Source: Planctomycetaceae bacterium (lineage in GTDB: Bacteria > Planctomycetota > Planctomycetia > Pirellulales > Lacipirellulaceae). Taken from it: a stretch of 64,000 nt of DNA. Below the pieces are notes generated by a model, which searched no databases, was not told the origin of the DNA, and worked only from the letters and a program-made list of their open reading frames with translations. Shown piece after piece: positions 27,931 to 36,066 of this stretch (position 1 is the first letter of the stretch; every line of letters starts with the position of its first letter). The stretch is taken from the NCBI GenBank assembly GCA_002702655.1, contig PABB01000021.1:51732-115731 (forward strand), written 5' to 3'. The position numbers and the translations under genes were made by a program.

Positions 27931-28050
27931 CGGCGGGCAGGCGTCAGTTGGGCGGTTGGGCGGTTGGGCGGGATGGCGGCGATCAATCTGTTGCCATCGT
28001 ACCCCGCGTGCGCCCTCGGTGGAATGCAGCGGCAACGTTACAATGGCCCT

Positions 28051-28836
28051 ATGGCAGCTACCATTCTGGACAAGATTGTCGCCGAGAAGCGCCGCGAAAT
28101 CGCGGCCGCCCGCCAGCGCATCGACGAGCGCGCGCTCGAAGCGCAACTGGCCGACGCTCCGCCTGTGCGCGATTTCTTCGCCGCGTTGGCCGCGCCGGGC
28201 CCGATCCGGCTGATTGCCGAGGTCAAGAAAGCCAGCCCGTCGGCCGGGGTGATCCGCGCGGACTTTGATCCGGTGGCCATCGCTCGCACCTACCAGTCGC
28301 ACGGCGCCAGCTGCGTGAGCGTGCTGACCGACGAGCCATTCTTCCAGGGCAAGCTCGAATACCTCACCGCGATACGGCTGGCGATCGAGTTGCCAGTGCT
28401 ACGGAAGGACTTCATCCTCGACCGCTACCAGCTGCTCGAAGCGCGGGTCGCGGGGGCCGACGCCGTGCTGTTGATCGCCGAGTGTTTGGACGACTGCAGC
28501 CTGCGCAGCTTGCACAACCACTGCATCGAGTTGGGGATGACGCCGTTGGTCGAGCTGTACGATCCCGCCAACCTGCCCCGCGTGCTGGATGCGGGCGCGC
28601 GCCTGGTTGGCGTCAACAATCGCAATCTGCACACGTTCGAAGTGGATCTGCAGCACGTGGTCCGGCTGCGAGCGCAAGTGCCGGAAGATTGCGTGTTGGT
28701 GGCCGAGAGCGGCATTCGCACCCACGACGACGTGAGCATGCTGGCTGCCGCGGGGATCGAAGCGATGTTGGTCGGCGAATCGCTCACCCGCGAAGCGGAC
28801 ATCGGCGCCGCGGTCGATCGGCTGTTGGGCGCCTGA
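28051..28836 (+). CDS. trpC: Indole-3-glycerol phosphate synthase
   Basis: 261 residues from the ATG at 28051. TIM-barrel enzyme that makes indole-3-glycerol phosphate in tryptophan synthesis. Motifs: LIAEVKKASPSAGVI (catalytic Lys), YQSHGASCVSVLTDEPFFQG, LPVLRKDFILDRYQL, ADAVLLIAECL, LVGVNNRNLHTFEVD, and LVAESGIRTHDDV. Length is normal for the monofunctional form. No other trp genes are adjacent, so the pathway genes are scattered. A strong terminator follows. Confidence 0.96.
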   Translation: MAATILDKIVAEKRREIAAARQRIDERALEAQLADAPPVRDFFAALAAPGPIRLIAEVKKASPSAGVIRADFDPVAIARTYQSHGASCVSVLTDEPFFQGKLEYLTAIRLAIELPVLRKDFILDRYQLLEARVAGADAVLLIAECLDDCSLRSLHNHCIELGMTPLVELYDPANLPRVLDAGARLVGVNNRNLHTFEVDLQHVVRLRAQVPEDCVLVAESGIRTHDDVSMLAAAGIEAMLVGESLTREADIGAAVDRLLGA

Positions 28837-28912
28837 ACTCTTTGAAGGTGCGAGCGTCGCCGCTTGCTGTTCAGCCGGGGCGATCGCAAGAGCTACCGCC
28901 GCGCGCACAGAC

Positions 28913-28949
28913 ACGCACGGTGCGACTCCGCGCACCGTGCGTGCTTTTT
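28913..28949 (+). terminator. Strong rho-independent terminator after trpC
   Basis: Perfect 12-bp stem ACGCACGGTGCG / CGCACCGTGCGT with loop ACTCCG, then GC and TTTTT. Confidence 0.88.
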
Positions 28950-29016
28950 CATCCGCAGTTGTTGTTTTCCCTGCGCGCTTCAGCGCGCTCGCCTGCAGAG
29001 CTATTCCAATCGGGTT

Positions 29017-29739
29017 TTAACCGCGTCGCCGCAGCGCCGCGGTCAGACCCAGGCCGGTCACGCCGGTCAGCAGCAACACGACCGTGTTGGGCTCGGGCAC
29101 GACGGTCATGAAGCTCTGCCGGAAGTCGGTCAGGATCACGCGGGTCGGCTCTTCGCTGTCGCCGCCGTAGACCTGGAAGTCCTTGGAGATTACCAGCTTG
29201 TTCGCCGGGGTCACCACCTGTTGGCTGTCAATCAACTGCGTGATCTGTGGATCGCGGAACACAACCAGCGTGTAGGGAGCTTGCGTACTGTTGGGATCCA
29301 TCGGCATGACGGTCTCGTTGATCGTCGCGTAGGGACTGCCCGACAGGTCGCCGATAAAGCTGGGGCCAAACGACAATCCATGGCTCATGATCGCCTGGCC
29401 GTCGGGAGCCCAGGCGGTGAAATCGAGCACCAACTCAGTGAAGTCGCCTTCCGTCCAAACGCCCTGGAACTGGAACAGCAGGTCGACCTTGCCGGGCCCC
29501 TTGGGGACGACCGAAACCGACATGTCTTCGGGATCGATGTCTTTGTTGCTGGGGACCGCGCTGTTGGTCAGCGAAAAGTCGGTGAAGGTATAGCCGCTGG
29601 CGCCGATCGACATGCCGGGCGACGACAGCTGATCAAGCGTCGCCGACGCGCCGAGGAAACCCGCCTGGGCGGCCGACGCGATCAGCAGACAGAGCGTCAC
29701 GGCGAGGCCGCGCAGCGCGAATTGAGCAGTGGACTTCAT
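29017..29739 (-). CDS. PEP-CTERM secreted protein
   Basis: 240 residues from the ATG at 29739 (MKSTAQFALRGLAVTLCLLI, signal peptide ending ASAAQA). A beta-sandwich-like middle domain (VDLLFQFQGVWTEGDFTELV) without recognised family, then VVPEPNTVVLLLTGVTGLGL-TAALRRRG as PEP-CTERM sorting signal. It lies downstream of the sigma-54 gene cluster on the same strand, 152 bp after the 55-residue basic protein, so it could be cotranscribed or have its own promoter. Confidence 0.85.
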   Translation of the reverse strand: MKSTAQFALRGLAVTLCLLIASAAQAGFLGASATLDQLSSPGMSIGASGYTFTDFSLTNSAVPSNKDIDPEDMSVSVVPKGPGKVDLLFQFQGVWTEGDFTELVLDFTAWAPDGQAIMSHGLSFGPSFIGDLSGSPYATINETVMPMDPNSTQAPYTLVVFRDPQITQLIDSQQVVTPANKLVISKDFQVYGGDSEEPTRVILTDFRQSFMTVVPEPNTVVLLLTGVTGLGLTAALRRRG

Positions 29740-29891
29740 TGTTCTGGTCACTCTGATGGTTTGCGAAAATACGGAAAACAACGGATGAAAACGAAACTTC
29801 CAACTCCTTTGACACTCCCGGCTCGCTTGTCAAAGCGGCCGCGCAGACGACCTCCAGGCTGCGGAATTCCTGGCCGGGCGCCCGCCTCTCC

Positions 29892-30059
29892 TCACGATCT
29901 CCTATTCCTTCGCTGGTGAATCCCTGCGGATGCTTTCGTCTTTGGGCGCCGCTTCTCCGGCTTGCGACGTGTGACGCGCTTGGGACTACTGCTTCGTGTC
30001 GGGCCGCCGACTTGCTCCGTCGGGCCCTCGACTTCTTCAGCGATAATTCGTTTGTTCAT
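29892..30059 (-). CDS. Small basic protein with GIHxRRxRR tail (55 aa)
   Basis: Too short for standard gene finding; read by hand from the ATG at 30059 to a TGA at 29892-29894. N-terminus MNKRIIAEEVEGPTEQVGGP, then a strongly basic middle (KRVTRRKPEKRRPKTK) and the end GIHQRRNRRS. The codon third positions are mostly G or C early on, as in real genes here. The tail matches that of the 62-residue protein at 31137-31325 (GIHRRRRRK), so the two are probably related nucleic-acid or ribosome binding proteins. It is the last gene of the putative sigma-54 operon. No clear ribosome-binding site. Confidence 0.6.
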   Translation of the reverse strand: MNKRIIAEEVEGPTEQVGGPTRSSSPKRVTRRKPEKRRPKTKASAGIHQRRNRRS

Positions 30060-30102
30060 GGCAGGGCTTGATCTGCTGGTCTGGCTTGCATCTCTCGGAG
30101 TA

Positions 30103-30116
30103 CGGTTCGCGAACCG
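30103..30116. repeat. Perfect 14-bp palindrome CGGTTCGCGAACCG
   Basis: Self-complementary site in the 91-bp gap between the 173-residue and 55-residue protein genes; possible operator or RNA processing stem. Confidence 0.5.
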
Positions 30117-30150
30117 GTAGCGACGCGGCGGCGACGACCGTTCGCACTTC

Positions 30151-30672
30151 TCATACAGCCTCGCCTGCAGCCTCGCTCGTCGACTGGCGTCTCTGCTGGC
30201 TGCGTTGCAGCGCCAGAATCGCCTCGTCCAGGACCGCGCTGATTTGGTTCCTTGCCGTCACGTCGGGCAGATAGGCCCACGCGCCAAGCGATCGCGCCCA
30301 GCACTCCTCGTTGCCGATCGGGTTGTTCGTGCTGACGACCAATAGTCCCTTGCACCCGCGACGAATTGCCGCGACGGCCGATTGCAGGTCCGCCACTTCG
30401 TCGTCGTGTTCTCCGTCCGTCGGCGGCATGTCTATCCACACGAGCGAACTGCGATGCAAAAACGCCATTCGCAGCAGTTCTCGCGAGGATTCGACCACGA
30501 TCGAATTCCACATCGTTTCCTCGGCCGCGGCGCGAATCAGCCGCCGCCGGGATTCAATCGGTGAAACCGCCAGACAAGTTTCGACGTCGGGGATCGTCGG
30601 AAGCCCGCGTGCGCCGCTGGAGCGCGTGCGAGTCGCCGTCGGGGTACCCGCCGGTGTTCTCAACAGTGACAT
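30151..30672 (-). CDS. Receiver-like (pseudo-REC) protein of unknown function
   Basis: 173 residues, ATG at 30672. The N-terminal 45 residues are Arg/Thr-rich and probably flexible. From about residue 52 the pattern is that of a response-regulator fold: MWNSIVVESSRELLRMAFLH, a strand with Asp at its end (LVWIDMPPTD), helix EVADLQSAVAAIRR, strand GLLVVSTNNPIG, helix ECWARSLGAWAYLP and helix ISAVLDEAILALQ. The conserved Lys before Pro is absent (AYLPDV), so it would not phosphorylate normally. This reading is inference. Third gene of the putative sigma-54 operon; it may sense or relay for the activator at 31874. Confidence 0.7.
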   Translation of the reverse strand: MSLLRTPAGTPTATRTRSSGARGLPTIPDVETCLAVSPIESRRRLIRAAAEETMWNSIVVESSRELLRMAFLHRSSLVWIDMPPTDGEHDDEVADLQSAVAAIRRGCKGLLVVSTNNPIGNEECWARSLGAWAYLPDVTARNQISAVLDEAILALQRSQQRRQSTSEAAGEAV

Positions 30673-30712
30673 TGGTGGGGCGCCAACTTCCTCAGTTGCA
30701 GGTGCTCAGCAA

Positions 30713-31117
30713 TCAAACGGTGCTCGTCTGCTCGGCTGCGGCGATGCACAGGCGCACCGGCTGCCGCCACTGAACAGACTCCATCAATTCAACGCCGCAC
30801 GGGACAAACGCAGTCGCCGCGCAGTCGCCGACTCGCAGTGCATCGGTCGCCAAGCCCGCGGGCCAGACCGACGCACTGCTGATGTGTTGTCTCGGCTGTA
30901 CGCCGTGCCCCATGTACACCCGGCGCACCGCAATCCATGCACAGCCTTTCCTGTGTCGCCTCAACGCACCGTGCAACGGCAGAGATTCCGCCATCGCCTC
31001 TCGCAAGCCGCTGAATACCGTCGCTTCGACCGACCGCCGTTCGCCGACGACAACCCGAGGCGCACCGCGCAGACTCAATGGTCCCCGCGCGCACAGGAGT
31101 CGGGCCGTGCGGCGCAA
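30713..31117 (-). CDS. Hypothetical protein, second gene of the sigma-54 operon
   Basis: Up to 134 residues; the start is uncertain (TTG at 31117, TTG at 31078 or an internal ATG). The frame keeps GC-rich third positions through most of its length and fits tightly between its neighbours: 19 bp after the 62-residue gene and 40 bp before the 173-residue gene. Sequence includes VEATVFSGLREAMAESLPLH and VQWRQPVRLCIAAAEQ. No family recognised. A plus-strand open frame (30311-31180) covers the same region but has no other support. Confidence 0.5.
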   Translation of the reverse strand: MRRTARLLCARGPLSLRGAPRVVVGERRSVEATVFSGLREAMAESLPLHGALRRHRKGCAWIAVRRVYMGHGVQPRQHISSASVWPAGLATDALRVGDCAATAFVPCGVELMESVQWRQPVRLCIAAAEQTSTV

Positions 31118-31136
31118 TCAGCCGAACACCGTCGGA

Positions 31137-31325
31137 TCACCAGCTCATCTTGCGGCGCCGACGACGATGGATGCCGTTGACCGACTGCGGCGACTTGCCC
31201 CGCTTGCGGCCATGGGCTGGTCGACGGGACTTGCTATCGCTCGTCCGATCCGAGCGACGGTAGCCCTCGCGGTCTCCGCCCTGGTAATCCATGTCGTCGC
31301 ACTCGTAGAGGTGGCTGTGACTCAT
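31137..31325 (-). CDS. Small basic protein with GIHRRRRRK tail (62 aa)
   Basis: ATG at 31325 with an excellent AAGGAG about 9 bases upstream, rare in this window. N-terminus MSHSHLYECDDMDYQGGDRE is acidic and polar; from residue 25 on it is very basic (RRPAHGRKRGKSPQS), ending VNGIHRRRRRKMSW. No membrane segment. First gene after the predicted sigma-54 promoter. It shares the GIH-x-RR motif with the 55-residue protein at 29892. Probably binds nucleic acid; function unknown. Confidence 0.78.
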   Translation of the reverse strand: MSHSHLYECDDMDYQGGDREGYRRSDRTSDSKSRRPAHGRKRGKSPQSVNGIHRRRRRKMSW

Positions 31326-31489
31326 TTGCTTCTCTCCTTTGCATCGACCAACGTCAGCTCAAGGCCCCGTGCCTCAGTTGACGTTCTGCCGAACCCTTTG
31401 CTTCGGCCGCGGGCGAACGTGCCCACGGTCGTCAGCAACCGACGGTCGCTCAAGTTGCGAGCGCACTCCGATTGCTGGGTTCTCCCTAA

Positions 31490-31505
31490 AGCGAGTCTTG
31501 TGCCA
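31490..31505 (-). promoter_or_regulatory. Predicted sigma-54 (-24/-12) promoter
   Basis: Minus strand reads TGGCACAAGACTCGCT: GG and GC are exactly 10 bases apart, the -24 half is a perfect TGGCAC and the -12 half TCGCT differs from TTGCW by one base. It points toward the 62-residue gene, leaving an untranslated leader of roughly 150 nt. An enhancer-binding protein gene lies just upstream. Confidence 0.75.
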
Positions 31506-31593
31506 AACCTGCGGAAATGGGCAAAAGAGCTGTTTGACTCGCGAAACGCCGAGTCAATCGATGGCGACTGCGAGGGGCCGGTTATGAGGCCAT

Positions 31594-31697
31594 TCACCAA
31601 AGTGGTGATCGACTGAAGGCTGGCCAAAAGAAACGCGTTGCGAGGAAACGAGTTAGGGCAGAATCATCATGCTGGTGAGGCGTCACCGATATGGTGA
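31594..31697. promoter_or_regulatory. Three TCACC-N5-GGTGA palindromes, likely activator binding sites
   Basis: Sites at 31594-31608 (TCACC-AAAGT-GGTGA), 31664-31678 (TCATC-ATGCT-GGTGA, one mismatch) and 31683-31697 (TCACC-GATAT-GGTGA). They lie about 90-190 bp upstream of the predicted sigma-54 promoter, where upstream activating sequences for enhancer-binding proteins normally sit. Confidence 0.7.
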
Positions 31698-31873
31698 AAC
31701 ACGACAGGGCGCACGCTGCGAAGAGGCGCCGCGCAACGGGCTACGGCATATTGCAGGTAAGACGCGCCGCAAGAGTACGCGGCGCGGCCCCGCTATGCTG
31801 GCGCTGGCTGCTGTGCGCGCAGAGGAAGCGTCAGGGGGCTGAAGAGGCTCAAGAGGGGTCGTAGCTGAGGCGG

Positions 31874-32863
31874 TTATTCCTCGGCCGCATCCGACTTGTT
31901 GAACTGGGCGATGAGGCGGGTCATCGTGTTGGGGTGAACCCCCAGCAGTTTGGCCGCACGGCCTTTGTGATTGTTGGTCGCACGCAGCGCCTGCTCGACC
32001 GCCGTGCGACGCAGTCGCGAGAGATCGGTAAACGGGAGCGTCGCCGTCGTGGCGGCTGCTTGTTGTTCGGCGCCGGGGAGCATCGGCTCGCAATCGAGCA
32101 CGTAGCCTTGTTCGATCACATAGCCCAATTGGCGGATATTGCCCGGCCAAGCGTAGTTGCAGAATGCGGCGAGCGTGTCGGGCGTCGGCTGCCAGACGGG
32201 CCGGTCGTAGCGCGCGGCAAACCGCCGCGAAAAGTGATCGATAAACGCCGGGATATCGCTCGTCCGCTCCCGCAGGGCGGGCATCCGCAGCTCGACCAGG
32301 TTGAGCCGATAGTACAGGTCCTCGCGGAACCGCCCTGCGGCGACTTCGTTCTCGAGATTCAGGTTGGTTGCGGCCACGATCTGGACGTCGACATGCACGG
32401 GATGGGCCGAGCCGACGGGCGTCACCTCGCCCTCCTGCAGCACGCGGAGCAGCTTCGGTTGCAGCTCCAGGGGCATATCGCCGACCTCATCCAGAAAGAC
32501 GACGCCGCCTTCGCCAGCACGGAAGACGCCCAGGCTGGCGCCAGCGGCCCCCGTGAACGCGCCCCGTTCGTGGCCGAACAGTTGGCTCTCGGCCAAGGTG
32601 GGCGTCAGGGCGGCGCAATTCACCGGCAAGAACGGCCGATGCTGCCGGGGGCCCAGCCGATGCAGCATGCGAGCCCAGACCTCTTTGCCGGTCCCGGTTT
32701 CGCCGGTCAGCAAGACCGTGCACTCGACCTGGGCGGCGCGCTCGGCGTGGTGCGCAATGCGATTAACCGTCGGATCGCTACCGACGACGAGGGACGCAGG
32801 ATCGTCCGGAGGGAGGGAGGTGAAGCGATTGAGGGGAGACTGCGTTACATCAAGAGTTGCCAT
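31874..32863 (-). CDS. PspF-like sigma-54-dependent transcriptional activator
   Basis: 329 residues from the ATG at 32863; a TTG at 32884 is the alternative. It is almost only a AAA+ domain: Walker A GETGTGKE (54-61), the sigma-54 contact loop GAFTGA (101-106), Walker B VVFLDEVGD (121-129), sensor motif REDLYYRLN. The end is a Fis-type helix-turn-helix (RRTAVEQALRATNNHKGRAA-KLLGVHPNTM). There is no receiver, GAF or PAS domain, so, as with PspF, control must come from a separate protein. It lies upstream of, and in line with, the small-gene cluster whose promoter and palindromes it probably reads. Confidence 0.93.
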   Translation of the reverse strand: MATLDVTQSPLNRFTSLPPDDPASLVVGSDPTVNRIAHHAERAAQVECTVLLTGETGTGKEVWARMLHRLGPRQHRPFLPVNCAALTPTLAESQLFGHERGAFTGAAGASLGVFRAGEGGVVFLDEVGDMPLELQPKLLRVLQEGEVTPVGSAHPVHVDVQIVAATNLNLENEVAAGRFREDLYYRLNLVELRMPALRERTSDIPAFIDHFSRRFAARYDRPVWQPTPDTLAAFCNYAWPGNIRQLGYVIEQGYVLDCEPMLPGAEQQAAATTATLPFTDLSRLRRTAVEQALRATNNHKGRAAKLLGVHPNTMTRLIAQFNKSDAAEE

Positions 32864-33335
32864 CTGCGTTCTGCTCCGAAGCAAGTCTGATCAACCTCGA
32901 ACAGACTTGCCGGCTGTTGCCATCCTCCACAGCGCCCGCCGGCGCGATGAGCAATGGCGAAATGAATTCACTAGCGGCCCAACCATATGGGGTAGAAAAA
33001 ACGGTCCCTGCGGAAAGCAACACGCCCCCCTGCCAATTCGCAAATTGGAGTGAGACACGCGAGGTTCCGCAGCTCCGATTCTAACTGGGCTCTGCGGAAG
33101 ACACAAACATTTACGCTGTGGCGGATTGCGGAATCTGCAGCACCGTGGAGGGACCGGGCGACGGTGTTGCTTGTAGCGGTTGTCGTGACGCCGGTGTGTT
33201 TCGTAAGTTCTTTTATGGAAATGGTTTGCGTCAGATTCGCGGCCTGCGGGCGGAGCACGGCCCCGGCAACCGTTGGGGGAGTTAAGCACCAGCAGCCGGC
33301 CCCTCCGCGGAGCGCCGCGGCGCCGGTAGGCAGGC
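32864..33335. other. 472-bp intergenic region upstream of the activator gene
   Basis: No gene. It contains the dyad CCAATT-CGCA-AATTGG (33033-33048) and the palindrome CCATATGG (32983-32990), either of which could be an operator for the activator gene. The base composition is more AT-rich than in the flanking genes. Confidence 0.5.
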
Positions 33336-34229
33336 TCAGGCGGCCGCTTGAGCCTGCTCGGCCGAGAGCGCCACGACGCTGATGCCGAGTTGCCCCGCCA
33401 CCCGGCGGAACTCGACGTCGTCGAGAAGAATCGTCTGATCGGCCTCGACCGCCAGCACCTGCCCGCCGGCCGACGCGATCGTTTGCAGGGTCCGCGTACC
33501 GATGGTCGGGACGTCGAACCGCATGTCCTGGCCCGGTTTGGCGACCTTCACCACGGTGAATCCGCGTCCGCCGCACAATTCGCCGGCCCGGCGAATGCAG
33601 GCATCGGTTCCCTCGATCGCCTCGACGGCCAGGGGGGCCTGATTGAGCACGCACACGCTTTGACCCACGTCGAGCCCGCCCATCTGCTTGGCCAACGTCC
33701 AGCCGAAGTGCACGTCGCGGCGCTGGCGGGCGGTGAGTTGCTTGCCGGCGATCGACCCGGCGGGGACCAGCAGGTTGGGGGCGAAATCGGTGGCCGGTTC
33801 AAACACGATGCCTCCCTTGGCGAATGCGTCCACCACCAGCCCCAGCAGCGTGTCATCCTTGCGGTCGGACTCGCCGAACAGCCAGGCTCGGGAGAAAGTC
33901 CGCACGCAGTACCAATCCGGTCGGTGGGTCCACCACCAGCCTGGCTGAAACAGCTGGGCCTTATGGACTTTCCCCGCCATAACGGCCCGACGCACGCCCC
34001 AGCGGCGATAGTGCTTGATGGCCCGGCCGATGCTGCCCAGGCCGATCCAGGCGAACTCGTCGCACAATTCGGCCAGCTCGGAACTGGTGTGCTTGCGGAT
34101 TCCCAGCCCGGCTACGCGATACCCTTGTTTGCGCAGGGCGCGGGCGACAACCAGCGGGTACTCGCCCCAGCCGGCCATCAGGCCGATGGTCTCCGACGAG
34201 CGGGTCGACATGGCAATCGTATCGGACAT
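33336..34229 (-). CDS. lpxI: UDP-2,3-diacylglucosamine diphosphatase, LpxI type
   Basis: 297 residues, ATG at 34229. LpxI features: IGLMAGWGEYPLVVARALRK, the middle RWGVRRAVMAGKVHK, DDTLLGLVVDAFAKGGI, and the C-terminal domain GGRGFTVVKVAKPGQDMRFD-VPTIG and VEADQTILLD. It would remove UMP from UDP-2,3-diacylglucosamine in lipid A synthesis, replacing LpxH. Only 8 bp separate it from lpxD upstream, so the two are one operon and act in consecutive parts of the pathway. Confidence 0.9.
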   Translation of the reverse strand: MSDTIAMSTRSSETIGLMAGWGEYPLVVARALRKQGYRVAGLGIRKHTSSELAELCDEFAWIGLGSIGRAIKHYRRWGVRRAVMAGKVHKAQLFQPGWWWTHRPDWYCVRTFSRAWLFGESDRKDDTLLGLVVDAFAKGGIVFEPATDFAPNLLVPAGSIAGKQLTARQRRDVHFGWTLAKQMGGLDVGQSVCVLNQAPLAVEAIEGTDACIRRAGELCGGRGFTVVKVAKPGQDMRFDVPTIGTRTLQTIASAGGQVLAVEADQTILLDDVEFRRVAGQLGISVVALSAEQAQAAA

Positions 34230-34237
34230 GGGCGCTG

Positions 34238-35305
34238 TTAGGCGGCTTTCTCTTGGGCGCTGGCTTGCGTGGGGGCGAGTTGTTGTTGCAGGGCTTCCAC
34301 CTCCCGCTGCAGACGGCGGAATTCCCGCCGCATCTCCGGCAGCTTGGAAATCGCGGCAAACTGCAGCTTCTGTTGGCGGAGCGGGGTGGCCGGCGAGCCC
34401 AGCACTTCGATCCCCGCGGCCACGTCGTTGCTAACCCCTGCCTTGGAGCACAACACGGCGCCTTCGCCGATGTGAACGTGATCGCGTACGCCCACCTGTC
34501 CGGCCATCACCACGTAGTCGCCGGTGGTCGTGCTGCCGGCGATGCCCACCTGCGAGCAGATCAGGTTGTGTCGTCCCAGCCGGCAGTTGTGGGCGATCAT
34601 GACCTGGTTGTCGATTTTGGTCCCGGCGCCGATGACGGTCGGGCCGTACGTGCCCCGGTCGATGGTGGCGCACGCCCCCACCTCCACGTCTTCGTGGATT
34701 TCCACATACCCCAGTTGTGCAGACAACTCATGCCCTGCGGCGGTCGACTTGTAGCCGAATCCGTACGCGCCCAACACGGCGCCAGCATGGATGATTGTGC
34801 GGTCCCCGACGCGAGTGTCTTCGTAGAGCACGGCGTTGGGGAAGATCGTCACGCCGGCGCCGATCACGCAGCCGGGGGCGATGCTAACGCCGGAGTGAAT
34901 CGTGGAGCCCTCTCCAATCGTCACGTCGTGGCCGATCACGGCGTATGGGTGAATCTCCACGTCGCGGCCCAGCCGTGCCGACTGGCTGACCACCGCCTGG
35001 GGGTGAACGCGACGGGAGCGGCCCGCCTGCCGACGCGGCCGAAAGTGCTGAACGACTGCGGCGAACGCCGCGTGAACGTCCGCGACCACAATGGCGGGCT
35101 TACCGCACGGGTCGACGCCGGCGGCGAGGACCGCGGCAGCCGCTGCGGATTGCTGCAGATCCCGGCAGCGATCGGCGCTGTCGGCCAGCGAAATATCTCC
35201 GGCGGCGGCCGTATCCAGGGTGGCCGCCCCGGTGATCGTCAGCGAACCGTCGCCGACGAGAGTTCCGCCTACCAATTCGGCCAGTTGGGCCAATGTCGTC
35301 GCCAT
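34238..35305 (-). CDS. lpxD: UDP-3-O-acylglucosamine N-acyltransferase
   Basis: 355 residues from the ATG at 35305, which has AAGG about 9 bases upstream; the ATG at 35314 touches that site. An N-terminal domain binding the uridine (TLAQLAELVGGTLVGDGSLT), then a left-handed beta-helix of hexapeptide repeats (VIGHDVTIGEGSTIHSGVSI) with the catalytic His in VMIAHNCRLG. The C-terminal helix (LPEMRREFRRLQREVEALQQ) forms the trimer coil. It adds the second acyl chain in lipid A synthesis. The length is slightly above the usual 340. Confidence 0.95.
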   Translation of the reverse strand: MATTLAQLAELVGGTLVGDGSLTITGAATLDTAAAGDISLADSADRCRDLQQSAAAAAVLAAGVDPCGKPAIVVADVHAAFAAVVQHFRPRRQAGRSRRVHPQAVVSQSARLGRDVEIHPYAVIGHDVTIGEGSTIHSGVSIAPGCVIGAGVTIFPNAVLYEDTRVGDRTIIHAGAVLGAYGFGYKSTAAGHELSAQLGYVEIHEDVEVGACATIDRGTYGPTVIGAGTKIDNQVMIAHNCRLGRHNLICSQVGIAGSTTTGDYVVMAGQVGVRDHVHIGEGAVLCSKAGVSNDVAAGIEVLGSPATPLRQQKLQFAAISKLPEMRREFRRLQREVEALQQQLAPTQASAQEKAA

Positions 35306-35610
35306 CGGGTGCATCCTTGCAGCAGGGACAAACGGGCGCGGATCCGGCACGCCACGGGCGGGGGATCGTACTGCCAGCGGGGGAAATCGGGCAATATCAG
35401 CTCTCTTGCTCGCTAGTTCGTCGCTATTCAGTCGGCTGTAGCAGCCCGGCGGCCGCGGGCTTCCCCCCTTTTCCACTCGCGGGCGGGCTGGTATCCTGCG
35501 GGACTCGGCGTCAGGTTCCCCTGCTAAGCAAGCGGGCGACCTTTCGTCGAGCCGGCCGCCCGAATGGCCGATATCAACACTTCCGCGAACGTCTCGCAGC
35601 GAGTTGAGTT

Positions 35611-35814
35611 ATGCCCAAGCAAAAGACCCACAAAGGCACCAAGAAGCGGTTCCGCCTGTCCGCCAAGGGCAAGGCGATGCACCGCTCGGCCGGCACGAGC
35701 CACTTGGCAGCCCGTATGAGCCAGAAGCGCAAGCGGAAACTCCGCGGCACGACTGCCGCCGACGACGTGGTTTCCAAGACCGTCGCCAAGGTCCTGGCCG
35801 GCAACAGCTATTGA
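35611..35814 (+). CDS. rpmI: 50S ribosomal protein L35
   Basis: 67 residues, ATG at 35611. Typical L35: [20 protein letters not shown] at the start, then [16 protein letters not shown]. First gene of the rpmI-rplT-pheS-pheT cluster. infC, usually just upstream, is not here; the region upstream instead separates it from the divergent lpxD. Confidence 0.97.
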   Translation: MPKQKTHKGTKKRFRLSAKGKAMHRSAGTSHLAARMSQKRKRKLRGTTAADDVVSKTVAKVLAGNSY

Positions 35815-35826
35815 TTCACACTCTGT

Positions 35827-35901
35827 GTGCCACGGCTCTGCGAGCCGTGTGCCGAGGGGTTGGGCTTCAAGTCCTTCGCACGGCTCGCAGAGCCGTGGCA
35901 C
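35827..35901. repeat. Perfect 23-bp inverted repeat between rpmI and rplT
   Basis: Left arm 35827-35849 starts GTGCCACGGCTCTGCGAGCC; right arm 35879-35901 is its exact reverse complement; 29 bp lie between. Each arm is itself a hairpin (CACGGCTC / GAGCCGTG). A degenerate copy is at 1795-1865. Confidence 0.9.
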
Positions 35902-36066
35902 GCCGAAGCCATCGCGGCCGCTCCACGCAGGGGTCGCTCGCGGCATCAGCCGCGGTCGGTTTGCCAACTGAGCAAACCGCTCGCCAAACTCGCCGGGCGA
36001 ACAACGCCTGCCACTGCGGCAGGGGCCTGGGCGTGAACCACAGATTCTGAAAGGGTTTCGCTTCCC

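Noticed and set aside
30311-31180. 289-codon plus-strand open frame across the small-gene cluster
   Set aside because: The opposite strand has the AAGGAG site, the sigma-54 promoter and contiguous genes; this frame has low-complexity Ser/Arg composition and no recognisable domain.
32907-32923. Possible sigma-54 promoter before the activator gene (TGGCAACAGCCGGCAAG)
   Set aside because: The GG to GC distance is 9, not 10, and the -12 part is poor.
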